A stretch of 18,023 nt of DNA, taken from positions 1 through 18,023 of the forward strand of contig CAMOQW010000037.1 of NCBI GenBank assembly GCA_946623195.1, written 5' to 3'. The stretch comes from an uncultured Prevotella sp. (GTDB taxonomy: Bacteria > Bacteroidota > Bacteroidia > Bacteroidales > Bacteroidaceae). Under the pieces are notes generated by a model that was given only the letters and a program-made list of their open reading frames with translations, had not been told where the DNA came from and did not search any database. Below, in pieces: positions 8,768 through 17,412 of this stretch. The number at the start of each line of letters is the position of its first letter. Positions within the stretch are counted from its first letter, which is position 1. Made by a program: the position numbers and the translations under genes.

Positions 8768-10666
8768 ATGAACAAGTTATTCAAATACAGTCTGGCCCTG
8801 ATGGTTGCTGCTTTCGGACTGGCTTCCTGCTCCGACAGTGATGATAACTACCAGAAGGGTACATGGGATGCTGCTGACGGCTATACGAACATCTTCTTCG
8901 ACAAGGCCAGCCAGACCATAGAACTTGACCCGGCAGAACCCACAGAGTTCAAGGCTGAGGTGTTCCGTCGCAACAAGGAGAATGCTGCCACCATCCACTT
9001 TGACATCAAGACCAATACGGATGATGTGTTTACCGTTTCAGATGCTGTGTTTGCCGCTGGCGACAGCGTTGCCGACATCACCATCTCGTTCCCCAAGGCA
9101 GAGACCGGCAAACCCTACACGCTGACCATCACCGACTCCAATCCTGCCGATGTGTCGCCCAAATATTCAAAGGGCGTCAGCTATACACTCACGGTGACCC
9201 GTGTGAAGTGGAACCCTGCAGGCTACTATATTGACGAGAGCGGCAACAAGGTGGAAGGCTGGGCCATGTACACCGACGATATCATCACCGGTTTCTATGG
9301 CGTGCAGAATGTCTCTTATCCTGTGCAGCTGGAGGAGCGTGACGACAAGCCCGGCTATTTCCGTGTGCTCGACCTCTATAAGGACTATCCCTACAACCAC
9401 GACTTTGACAACTCGCAGGTTCACTATCTGTATATCGATGCCACCAACCCCAATAAGGTGTACTTCCCTGAGCGTTGCTACACCAGTATGGAACTGGGCG
9501 AAGACGGACAGATTATCGTCTGGGGCATTGCCGGCCTGCGCCTTTCACAGGGCCGTGCTGCTGATGCCGAGGGCAACTATGGTACTTATGCCAACGGTGC
9601 CATCACCTTCCCTGCAAAGTCGCTGCTGATTGCCGAAGAGTTCTATAATGACGGCGGCCTGTACACCGCTAATCCCAACGGCCTCTTCAAACTGGTGATC
9701 GACCCGAGCAAGGACCTCTATACGGCCTCTATCCAGAATGGTGATTTCGACTGGGAGAAAGTGTTTGCTGGAACCTACATGTCGGCACAGCTCGGTGTGA
9801 ACACTCCGCAGGTGACGCTCTACAAGGGCATTGCCAAGGCCGATGTCGAGGCAGATAATGAAGGCTGCTACGACCGCTTTGCCGAGACTTACGGTACGGT
9901 CTACAAGATTGCCGCTCCCTACGCTGCCGGCTACGACATAGTGTTCTGCGTGAAGGACGGCAAGGTGATTGTTCCTGAAGGCTTCGAGAGTCAGGCTCTT
10001 GGCTTCAAGGGTGTCGGCTACGACATCTATGGTGCCATTAATGCCGCCAAGTCTACGTTTACCGACGATAGAATTGACCTGGAGATTGCTTTCCAGAACC
10101 AGAGTGGTGAGGTGAACATGGGTTCCAACGTGGAGAGCTTGCTCAACATCACCTTCACTGTCGATATGGTGACCGGTTCGTTCAACTACTGGGCTACAGT
10201 GAATAGCCAAAACCACAACCTGGGCAGCTTCACTATTGAGGAAGACCCGCTTACCGAGAATGGTCTTGTGCTCAAGAATTTCTATCTTGAAGGCTCTGAA
10301 GTGGCTGGCAGCTACGACCTGGATGCCGGTAAGATGTTCGTTGCCGCCTTGGAATACTTAGGCGATGAAGACGAAGAAGGCACTACTTACCACATCTTCA
10401 CCTACAGCAAGGGTGCAGATGAGAACAATGCCGCCTTCGACATCAATATGGATGGAAAACTCACCTCTCAGGAACTGATTCTCGTCGGTTCGCCCGACAT
10501 GCAGAATCTTTACTACTGGGTGAATGCTTCACAGACGGTATTCGAGCCTGCTGCTTCAGCTAAGCGTGCCGGCATCGTGAAGGGCGGAAAGAAGGGCGCC
10601 AAGTTGGGCGTGAAACTGAATGCCCGTCAGCGTGCCCAGCTGGTTCGCCAGATGAAGAAGCGCTAA
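8768..10666 (+). CDS. Module 1 accessory surface lipoprotein, function unknown
   Basis: I do not recognise a named family over the full length of this 632-residue protein. It has a lipoprotein signal peptide (lipobox LASC, Cys21) followed by the acidic stretch SDSDD, consistent with surface display. Residues about 37-148 look like a beta-sandwich of the Calx-beta/Ig-like kind (AAGDSVADITISF and SYTLTVTRVKW). The middle is rich in Tyr, Gly and Asp, with repeated YxDxxxG-type turns. Residues 558-569, DINMDGKLTSQE, match the canonical 12-residue EF-hand calcium loop at every ligand position. The last 34 residues (599-632) contain 13 Lys/Arg and no Asp/Glu, unusual for a secreted protein. By position, as third gene of the operon with a terminator just after it, it is probably a ligand-binding partner of this SusC/D pair. 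That role is inferred from context only. Confidence 0.85.
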   Translation: MNKLFKYSLALMVAAFGLASCSDSDDNYQKGTWDAADGYTNIFFDKASQTIELDPAEPTEFKAEVFRRNKENAATIHFDIKTNTDDVFTVSDAVFAAGDSVADITISFPKAETGKPYTLTITDSNPADVSPKYSKGVSYTLTVTRVKWNPAGYYIDESGNKVEGWAMYTDDIITGFYGVQNVSYPVQLEERDDKPGYFRVLDLYKDYPYNHDFDNSQVHYLYIDATNPNKVYFPERCYTSMELGEDGQIIVWGIAGLRLSQGRAADAEGNYGTYANGAITFPAKSLLIAEEFYNDGGLYTANPNGLFKLVIDPSKDLYTASIQNGDFDWEKVFAGTYMSAQLGVNTPQVTLYKGIAKADVEADNEGCYDRFAETYGTVYKIAAPYAAGYDIVFCVKDGKVIVPEGFESQALGFKGVGYDIYGAINAAKSTFTDDRIDLEIAFQNQSGEVNMGSNVESLLNITFTVDMVTGSFNYWATVNSQNHNLGSFTIEEDPLTENGLVLKNFYLEGSEVAGSYDLDAGKMFVAALEYLGDEDEEGTTYHIFTYSKGADENNAAFDINMDGKLTSQELILVGSPDMQNLYYWVNASQTVFEPAASAKRAGIVKGGKKGAKLGVKLNARQRAQLVRQMKKR

Positions 10667-10697
10667 GCTTGGAGCTATTTCAAGCATGCTTGATATG

Positions 10698-10740
10698 AGA
10701 AAAGAGGCCGCCCTCTACCGGGCAGGCCTCTTTTCTTTTT
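10698..10740 (+). terminator. Intrinsic terminator after module 1
   Basis: Left arm AGAAAAGAGGCC (10698-10709) pairs perfectly with 10725-10736. An inner GCCC/GGGC pair extends the stem past one bulged A (10724) to a six-base loop. A T-rich tract follows. It separates module 1 from module 2. Confidence 0.88.
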
Positions 10741-10865
10741 GTTGTGTATGTCGAGACGCAATCTGACAAAGTGAAACCATTTGCCCCTTTTATACCACAA
10801 AAAGGGTAGGAAGTCGGCCCAAACGTTAAAATAAAGTCTGGAAATTGAAGTTTTTTATAAATTTA

Positions 10866-10897
10866 TTCGTTATTTAACGTCAGAAGTCGTACCTTTG
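10866..10897 (+). promoter_or_regulatory. Bacteroidota-type promoter for SusC/D module 2
   Basis: TACCTTTG at 10890-10897 is a full match to the -7 consensus TAnnTTTG. A -33-like TTCG at 10866-10869 stands 20 bases before it, one base off TTTG. Transcription would begin near 10904, giving a leader of only about 28 bases, much shorter than that of module 1. The module therefore appears to have its own control. Confidence 0.65.
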
Positions 10898-10931
10898 CAC
10901 GAAATTTGCATTTAAAATCGTTTTATTATCT

Positions 10932-13900
10932 ATGAAGAAAAGATTTACTCTGTTTCTAGCCTGTTTGTTGCTGAGTCTGGGAGTGGCCCTGGCTCAGAAC
11001 AAGGTTACAGGTACTGTCTATGAAGACAATGGCGAGCCCTGTATAGGTGCTACCATCATGATTCAAGGCACTAAACAAGGAACTAAAACCGACCTTGACG
11101 GACACTTTACCATCAACGTGCCCGCAGGAAAGAAGCTTGTGATAAGCTATGTCGGTATGACTACCCAGACGGTGACCGCCAAGAACGGCATGAAGGTGAC
11201 CTTGGAGGCTGATGCCCACACCCTTTCCGAAGTGGTTGCCGTCGGTATGATGAAGCAAGACAAGCGATTGTTTACAGGAGCTTCTTCAAAAGTTGATGCC
11301 GACAAGGCGAAATTGGCAGGTATGGCCGATGTCAGCCGTTCGCTGGAAGGTCGTGTAGCCGGTGTTCAGGTGACCAATGTGAGCGGCTCGTTCGGTGCTG
11401 CTCCAAAGATTCGTGTGCGTGGTGCCACGAGTATCTATGGTAATTCCAAGCCTCTATGGGTCATTGACGGTGTGATTTATGAAGATAATGTTGACGTCTC
11501 TGCCGACGAACTGGCCTCTGGTGATGCCAAGACGCTGATTTCCAGTGCCGTGGCAGGCCTTAACTCTGACGACATCGAGTCGTTTACTATTCTGAAGGAC
11601 GGTTCGGCCACCTCTATCTATGGTGCCCGCGCTATGGCCGGTGTGATTGTCATTACCACCAAGAAAGGTACCGCCGGGCGTGCTTCCGTCAGCTATACCG
11701 GTGAGTTCTCTACCCGCCTGAAACCCTCTTACAGCGACTATAACATCATGAACTCGCAGGAGATGATGGGTGTCTACAAGGAAATGTCGGATAAGGGCTG
11801 GCTGCAGCTGGAGAATATGGTGAATGCCAAGAATACCGGTGTCTATGGCTATATGTTCCAGCAGTTGCGTAAGTACGATGCCACCACGGGCACTTATGGT
11901 CTGCAGAATACCGAGGCCGCCCGTAACGCCTACTTGCAGGATGCCGAGTTCCGTAACACCGACTGGTTTGACTTGCTGTTCTCCAACAGCATTCAGCAGA
12001 ACCACTCCGTCAGCATTTCCGGTGGTACAGACCGTATGCAGACCTATTTCTCCATGTCGTTGATGCACGACCCCGGCTATTACGTGAATCGTAACAAGGT
12101 GGACCGTTACACCTTCAACGGCAATATTTCGTATGACATTCTGAAAAACCTGACCGTTCGCCTGGCCGCTCAAGGCAGCCATCGTAGTCAGGAGGCTCCC
12201 GGTTCGCTCAACCAGACCACCGACGTGGTGACGGGTGCTGTCAACCGCGACTTCGATATCAACCCCTTCAGCTTTGCGCTGAATACGAGCCGCTGTCTGG
12301 ATCCGAATACCAAGTACACGCGTTTCTATACGACCTTTAACATCTTCGATGAGTTGGCATACAACTATATGGAGTATGATGTCAACGAATTGATGTACCG
12401 TGCCGAACTGGAGTGGAAACCTATCAAGAAGGTTACCGTCAACGGACTGATATCCAGCCGTATGAGCCACTCACGCCGTCAGCACCTGGTGATGGACAAG
12501 TCGAATCAGGCCAATGCCTATCGCGCCGGTGTGGATGCCCAGGACGATAACTCGACCATCCGCGACAACAACCCCTTGCTCTATACCGACCCCAACGACG
12601 AGAAGGCGCTCCCGGAGTCTATCCTGCCTGAGGGCGGTATCCGCTATCAGTATGACGACAACATGCGCTCCAACTCATTCCGTTTCATGGTAGACTATCG
12701 CGATGTGTACAATGAGTTGCACACGTTCAATGCCATGTTCGGTACCGAGTATTCTTCCGTCAAGCGTACCACCACCAACTGGACCGGTTGGGGCGATAAC
12801 TTCGAGATGGGCGGCATCGTCTACACCCCCTACCAGTGGCTGAAGCAGATGAATGAGGAGAACACCAATTATTTCGGAGAATACTATACCCGTACCAACA
12901 CGCTGGCTTACTATGGTCAGTTGGTCTATAGCTTCGACCAGCGCTATACCATCAACGGCACGTTCCGCTATGAGGGTACCAACCGCTTCGGTAAGGTGCA
13001 GTCGAGTCGCTGGCTGCCTACTTGGAACGTCTCGCTGGCTTATGACATCACCAACGAACCGTTCATGGAGAGCACCAAGAGCTGGCTCTCGAACCTGAAG
13101 TTGCGCGGCAGCTATTCGCTGACCGCCGATACGGGTCCTACGTGGGTCAACAATGCCGACGTCATCTATAAGACGCAGAATGCTTGGCGCCCCTTCACCT
13201 CGGCTGCCGAGAAGGAAATCTACATCGACTATCTGGCTAACAAGGAGCTGACCTTTGAGAAGAAACACGAGTGGAACGTCGGTGTCGACATGAGTTTCCT
13301 CAATGAGCGCATCGCGCTGACCTTCGATATGTACTGGCGTAACAACTACGACCTGATAGGTCTTGTCTATACGCAGGGTGCCGGTGGCCAGACCTCCAAG
13401 TATGCCAACCTGGCCGATATGCGGTCGCACGGTGTGGAACTCGGACTCTCAACGGTCAATATCCAGACTCCCAAGTTCAAGTGGACCACCGATATCATCT
13501 ATTCGTTGGCAAAGAACAAGGTTACTTCGCTCGAAAACTCTTGTAACGCCTATTATCTCATTGTGGGTCAGCACTCCAGCAATCCCTACATGATTCCTAC
13601 CCTGGAGGGCTATCCTGTGCGCACCCTGTGGAGCTACAGGTTCGCCGGCCTGAACGAGGAGGGTATTCCTATGGTTTATGACGAGAATGGCGAGAAGTCT
13701 ATTGGTACTGCCAACATTCAGGAAACCAAGAACCTGGAGAACTTCCTTGTCTATGAAGGTCCGCAGGATCCTACCTGGTACGGTTCTATCGGCAACTCGT
13801 TCACCTATACCTCTCCGAAGTTGGGTAAGTTCGGCCTTGATGTCTTCATCACCTATTCCGGTGGTAACGTCGTGCGCCTCGACCCGGTATTCAGCTCCGG

Positions 13901-14309
13901 CTACAGCGACCTGTCGGCCCTGCCCAAGGAGTTCAAGAACCGTTGGATGCAGGCTGGCGACGAGGCCCGTACCAACATCCCCGTGATTGCCTCAGTGAAC
14001 CAGTATGACCGTTATGGCGGCACTACGCTGAGCACTGCCTACAACGTGTATAACTACTCCACGGAGCGTGTGGCCAAGGGCGACTTTGTCCGTCTGAAGG
14101 AGCTGGCCCTGACCTATACCTTCCCCCAGCAGCTGCTGCGAAAGACCCATCTGCTGAACAGCGCCTCTATCAAGCTGGCTGCCACCAACCTCTGCCTGCT
14201 CTATGCCGACAAGAAGTTGAACGGACAGGACCCTGAGTTCATCAATTCCGGTGGTGTGGCATCGCCTATCTCCAAGCAGTTCACCGCAACCGTACGTCTG
14301 GGATTCTAA
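10932..14309 (+). CDS. SusC/RagA-family TonB-dependent outer-membrane transporter (module 2)
   Basis: This second SusC-type importer has 1125 residues. It has a signal peptide (about 1-22, ending ALAQ), a carboxypeptidase-regulatory-like domain (24-95, with GEPCIGATIMI), a TonB-box-like stretch TLSEVVAVG at 97-105, and a plug with EGRVAGVQ, IRVRGATSIYGN and IYGARAMAGVIVITTKKG. A beta-barrel follows, ending VRLGF with a terminal Phe. The plug segment between IDGV (178-181) and DDIESFTIL is about 20 residues longer than the equivalent in the module 1 SusC (about 31 against 11). The two proteins share architecture and the signal-peptide style but differ enough in sequence to be distinct transporters, not a recent duplication. 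No STN domain is present. Together with the downstream HExxH lipoprotein and DUF4302 protein it matches a recurrent Bacteroidota import locus; its cargo is not known from the sequence. Confidence 0.95.
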   Translation: MKKRFTLFLACLLLSLGVALAQNKVTGTVYEDNGEPCIGATIMIQGTKQGTKTDLDGHFTINVPAGKKLVISYVGMTTQTVTAKNGMKVTLEADAHTLSEVVAVGMMKQDKRLFTGASSKVDADKAKLAGMADVSRSLEGRVAGVQVTNVSGSFGAAPKIRVRGATSIYGNSKPLWVIDGVIYEDNVDVSADELASGDAKTLISSAVAGLNSDDIESFTILKDGSATSIYGARAMAGVIVITTKKGTAGRASVSYTGEFSTRLKPSYSDYNIMNSQEMMGVYKEMSDKGWLQLENMVNAKNTGVYGYMFQQLRKYDATTGTYGLQNTEAARNAYLQDAEFRNTDWFDLLFSNSIQQNHSVSISGGTDRMQTYFSMSLMHDPGYYVNRNKVDRYTFNGNISYDILKNLTVRLAAQGSHRSQEAPGSLNQTTDVVTGAVNRDFDINPFSFALNTSRCLDPNTKYTRFYTTFNIFDELAYNYMEYDVNELMYRAELEWKPIKKVTVNGLISSRMSHSRRQHLVMDKSNQANAYRAGVDAQDDNSTIRDNNPLLYTDPNDEKALPESILPEGGIRYQYDDNMRSNSFRFMVDYRDVYNELHTFNAMFGTEYSSVKRTTTNWTGWGDNFEMGGIVYTPYQWLKQMNEENTNYFGEYYTRTNTLAYYGQLVYSFDQRYTINGTFRYEGTNRFGKVQSSRWLPTWNVSLAYDITNEPFMESTKSWLSNLKLRGSYSLTADTGPTWVNNADVIYKTQNAWRPFTSAAEKEIYIDYLANKELTFEKKHEWNVGVDMSFLNERIALTFDMYWRNNYDLIGLVYTQGAGGQTSKYANLADMRSHGVELGLSTVNIQTPKFKWTTDIIYSLAKNKVTSLENSCNAYYLIVGQHSSNPYMIPTLEGYPVRTLWSYRFAGLNEEGIPMVYDENGEKSIGTANIQETKNLENFLVYEGPQDPTWYGSIGNSFTYTSPKLGKFGLDVFITYSGGNVVRLDPVFSSGYSDLSALPKEFKNRWMQAGDEARTNIPVIASVNQYDRYGGTTLSTAYNVYNYSTERVAKGDFVRLKELALTYTFPQQLLRKTHLLNSASIKLAATNLCLLYADKKLNGQDPEFINSGGVASPISKQFTATVRLGF

Positions 14310-14367
14310 ATGATAACGAATAGTGAAAAGTAAAAAGTTGCTATCGCACAATAAAATATTGAAGAAT

Positions 14368-16104
14368 ATGATGAGACTGAATGATATAAAGACTATCCTT
14401 TTTGCAGGTCTGCTCAGTTGCGGTATCGCTGCCACGCTGGTGGCCTGCAGCGACAAACTGGATGAGGACCCCGACAGCCGTTGGATTAAGATAGACACTC
14501 CCCAGAAGGTTTCACAGTTGCTCACGTCGGGCTATCCCAGTGCGGTGCCTGCCGTCATCTGTGAACTGATGGGCGACAATCTGGTCGACAACAACGTGGT
14601 GGTGCCTGCCACTCACAATGATGCCTTTGACCTGTTTAATGAGGAAGCATACAAATGGGAGGACATCAATAACTATAGTACGGGTACCGACGACACGCCC
14701 CTGGAGGTGTGGGATAAGTACTATTTCGGCATTGCTACCGCCAACCACGCCATCGCCGCCATGCAGGAGATGAGCGAGGACCCTGCCCACGACCCTGACA
14801 TCAGCCACTCTTGGGGTGAGGCTCACCTGATGCGTGCCTATTTCCACTTCGTGTTGGTCAACGTTTTTGCCGAGGCCTACAAGAATGAGACGGAGAGTGC
14901 CAAGGACTGGGGTGTGCCATACGTTACCACCGTGGAAGAGGTGGTGCGCATCGACTATGCCAAGCCCGAATACCGCAAGAAAGTGTCGGAGGTGTATGCA
15001 CTCATTGAGAAAGACATCCTCGAGGGCATCGACCTCATTGACGACTCGAAATACAAGGTGCCGGCATACCACTTCAACCGTAATGCCGCCTATGCCTTTG
15101 CGGCCCGCTTCTATCTCTTCAAGCGCGACTATCAGAAATGTCTGAAGTATGCTAACTTGGCACTGGGCAGCAACCCCTCCACGTCGCTGCGCAAGTGGGC
15201 ATCGATGAATACCAACACCATCAACACGATGCTCAACGCCTACAACGACGAGAAGGCAGCCTGCAACTACCTGTTGCTGACCACCTACTCGCTGCAGGAC
15301 CGCGTGCTCTCGGCTTGTCGCTATGCCATCAACAGCGGTGCCAACAACGTGCGGGCCATCAGTGTCAAGGACGGCTCTGCTGTCTCAGTCAACATTCCCG
15401 CTACCAAGGATATCCTTTATGAGGGTGGCGGCCCGAACTGGTCAGGACGTGTGCCTGCCTTCGACGGTAAGATATTCCGTTGGAATGCCGGCTCGGAGTA
15501 TGGCTCCTGGCTCTTCCGCGTCTACGAGTATTTCGAGTACACCAACAAGATTGCCGGTATCGGCTATGTGCATATCATCTATCAGCCTTTCACGGCTGAG
15601 GAGACGCTGCTTTGCCGTGCTGAGGCCAAACTCTATCTGGGCGACACCGCCGGAGCTATTCAGGACTTAGGGTTCTGGACGGCCTCCAAGATGATTGACG
15701 GCGAGCTTACCCAGGACAACATCAACCGCAAATATGCCGGAACAGCCGACAGGAACATCTATGTCAACGACATGCATCCCCAGGAGATGGGCTTTGACAA
15801 GGTGCTTGAAGGCGACCAGCTCAATGTGCTGAACTGTATCCTTCATTTCCGCCGAATCGAGACGATGTTTGAAGGCTTGCGCTGGTTCGACATCAAGCGC
15901 TATGGCATCAACGTCAAGCACGTCTACAAAGGTCCGCGCGACTATGATGCCTCTTATGACGAGCTGAATTGGAACGACCCGCGCCGCATCGTTCAGATTC
16001 CCTATAACGCTATTGATGCAGGCTATCCCTCTACCGACCGCGCCCAGACCAGTATCAATGCTGGCGACGACATGAGATGGAAGAGCTATTCCGTTGCACA
16101 GTAA
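14368..16104 (+). CDS. SusD/RagB-family surface lipoprotein (module 2)
   Basis: This is the SusD-type lid and capture lipoprotein for the module 2 SusC. I start it at the ATG at 14368, preceded by GAAGA, giving 578 residues and a compact lipoprotein signal peptide (lipobox LVAC, Cys27). The frame is open back to a GTG at 14323, which would add 15 residues (MKSKKLLSHNKILKN) and an over-long n-region; the ATG at 14371 is a third option. After the Cys come SDKLDEDPDS, acidic as in exported surface lipoproteins. Family features include the helical segment EAHLMRAYFHFVLVNVFAEA and the C-terminal motif RRIETMFEGLRWFDIKR from residue 495. Note the unusual GGGPNWSGR segment mid-protein, a possible lid or contact loop. 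The gap to the next gene is 22 bases, so the genes should be co-transcribed. Confidence 0.93.
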   Translation: MMRLNDIKTILFAGLLSCGIAATLVACSDKLDEDPDSRWIKIDTPQKVSQLLTSGYPSAVPAVICELMGDNLVDNNVVVPATHNDAFDLFNEEAYKWEDINNYSTGTDDTPLEVWDKYYFGIATANHAIAAMQEMSEDPAHDPDISHSWGEAHLMRAYFHFVLVNVFAEAYKNETESAKDWGVPYVTTVEEVVRIDYAKPEYRKKVSEVYALIEKDILEGIDLIDDSKYKVPAYHFNRNAAYAFAARFYLFKRDYQKCLKYANLALGSNPSTSLRKWASMNTNTINTMLNAYNDEKAACNYLLLTTYSLQDRVLSACRYAINSGANNVRAISVKDGSAVSVNIPATKDILYEGGGPNWSGRVPAFDGKIFRWNAGSEYGSWLFRVYEYFEYTNKIAGIGYVHIIYQPFTAEETLLCRAEAKLYLGDTAGAIQDLGFWTASKMIDGELTQDNINRKYAGTADRNIYVNDMHPQEMGFDKVLEGDQLNVLNCILHFRRIETMFEGLRWFDIKRYGINVKHVYKGPRDYDASYDELNWNDPRRIVQIPYNAIDAGYPSTDRAQTSINAGDDMRWKSYSVAQ

Positions 16105-16126
16105 TCACCAAAAATGACTGACAAAG

Positions 16127-17371
16127 ATGAAAAAGACTTTATATATTCTGACGATTGCACTGCTCGTCCTGACAATCAGCTCCTGCCGTAGCGACGACGA
16201 CTTCACGGAATCCATTTTCGAGACCGACACTCCCGTGGTAGACCCAACATCTGCTACGGCTCCCTTCGACCAGTGGCTCTACGACAATTTCCTGGTGCCC
16301 TACAACGTCGATGTGCAGTATAAGTTCAACTTCACGGCTTCCGACATGAATTTCCAGCTGACGCCAGCCGAATATAACCGCTCGCAGCTGTTGGCACATT
16401 TCATCCGCTACTTGTTCTATGATGTATATACCAAGTATGCCGGCGACAATTTCATGAAGCAGTATGGTCCGCGTATGTTCCACTTTATCGGTTCTACGGG
16501 CTATAGCCCCACGACGGGTACTGAGGTTCTTGGTACTGCAGCCGGTGGTGTGAAGATTACCCTTTACAATGTCAACGAGGTGAAGCCCTGGAGCGAGAGT
16601 GTGGCCTATACCGCCGACGATATCGAGGTGCTCAACGAGCGCATCTTCCACACCATGCACCATGAGTTCTCGCACATCCTGCACCAGACCAAGTCGTATC
16701 CTATCACCTTCGGTCAGGTGACATCAGGCAGCTACGACCCTATCGACTGGCATGAGCGCGACTCTACCACCTCGCACCAGTTGGGCTATGTCACCCACTA
16801 TGCCTCCAGTGCCAACTATGAGGACTTTGTGGAGACACTCTCGTGTACCATCACCGATACCGACCAGCGCTGGATGAATCGCATCATCGACGCCTGCCTG
16901 CCTGGCCTGAAGCAGGGCGACAAGGAGCGTGTGCTGGAACTGGTTGACTCGCTGGGTATTGACGCAGACCAGAGCGGTGCCCACTGGAACAATTTCACGG
17001 TTTATGAAGAATCGGAGTATAGCACCGAGACAGGCACTTACGAACCCACGGGGCGCACCGTGCTGGATGTGTTCCGCAGCAGTGCCCAGGTGGTCAACCG
17101 CGAGAGCACGGCCTACGTGGCCCAGTATCGCTACAGCAATCAGAAGGTGTTCAGCTCGTTCCGCGACTTCCTGGCATGGGTGCCGTATTCCACTTCCGAG
17201 ACCCTGGCCGGCATGAATGCCATGCTGAAGAAACTGGATATTGCTACAGAGTGGTACACCGACCGCTGGGGGCTCTATGTCTTCGAGCTCCGCAAGGAGG
17301 TTCGCGACCGTCAGAATGCCATCAACGACTATCTGCACTCTGCTGATGTGGTCATCTATGATGCACAGTAA
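16127..17371 (+). CDS. Substrate import-associated zinc metallohydrolase lipoprotein
   Basis: The 414-residue protein matches the HExxH lipoprotein group described as import-associated zinc metallohydrolases and found beside SusC/SusD pairs in Bacteroidota (the TIGR04549-type family, from memory). The lipoprotein signal peptide ends ISSC (Cys20), followed by RSDDDFTE, a pattern consistent with surface export. The zinc motif HHEFSHILHQ places the ligands at His179 and His183 and the catalytic base at Glu180. About 50 residues later, YEDFVETLS supplies Glu232 and Glu236, either of which could be the third ligand, as in gluzincin-like enzymes. The motif is intact, so hydrolysis, probably of peptide bonds, is plausible, although the group's activity and substrate are not established as far as I know. 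It lies 22 bases after SusD and 41 before the DUF4302 gene. Confidence 0.9.
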   Translation: MKKTLYILTIALLVLTISSCRSDDDFTESIFETDTPVVDPTSATAPFDQWLYDNFLVPYNVDVQYKFNFTASDMNFQLTPAEYNRSQLLAHFIRYLFYDVYTKYAGDNFMKQYGPRMFHFIGSTGYSPTTGTEVLGTAAGGVKITLYNVNEVKPWSESVAYTADDIEVLNERIFHTMHHEFSHILHQTKSYPITFGQVTSGSYDPIDWHERDSTTSHQLGYVTHYASSANYEDFVETLSCTITDTDQRWMNRIIDACLPGLKQGDKERVLELVDSLGIDADQSGAHWNNFTVYEESEYSTETGTYEPTGRTVLDVFRSSAQVVNRESTAYVAQYRYSNQKVFSSFRDFLAWVPYSTSETLAGMNAMLKKLDIATEWYTDRWGLYVFELRKEVRDRQNAINDYLHSADVVIYDAQ

Positions 17372-17412
17372 ATAAATAAGGTTATAATAGTAACAAGGTA
17401 AAATAGTAAAAG

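Noticed and set aside
10680..10693. Perfect 14-base palindrome TCAAGCATGCTTGA just after module 1
   Set aside because: It has no loop, lies between a stop codon and a terminator and not near a promoter, and has no second copy that I saw. It is probably chance, although a protein-binding site cannot be excluded.
10785..10806. Small hairpin CCCTTTT/AAAAGGG with an 8-base loop upstream of the module 2 promoter
   Set aside because: The stem is only 7 bp and mostly A-T, and a much better terminator lies just upstream. Not strong enough to call.
11454..12470. Long - strand frame (338 codons) inside the module 2 SusC, with a similar one at 12675-13430
   Set aside because: Both are antisense shadows of the SusC barrel coding sequence, with no family features.
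14323..14367. GTG start that would lengthen the module 2 SusD by 15 residues
   Set aside because: The extra Lys/His/Asn-rich residues would put an over-long n-region before the lipobox. The ATG at 14368 gives a normal lipoprotein signal peptide.
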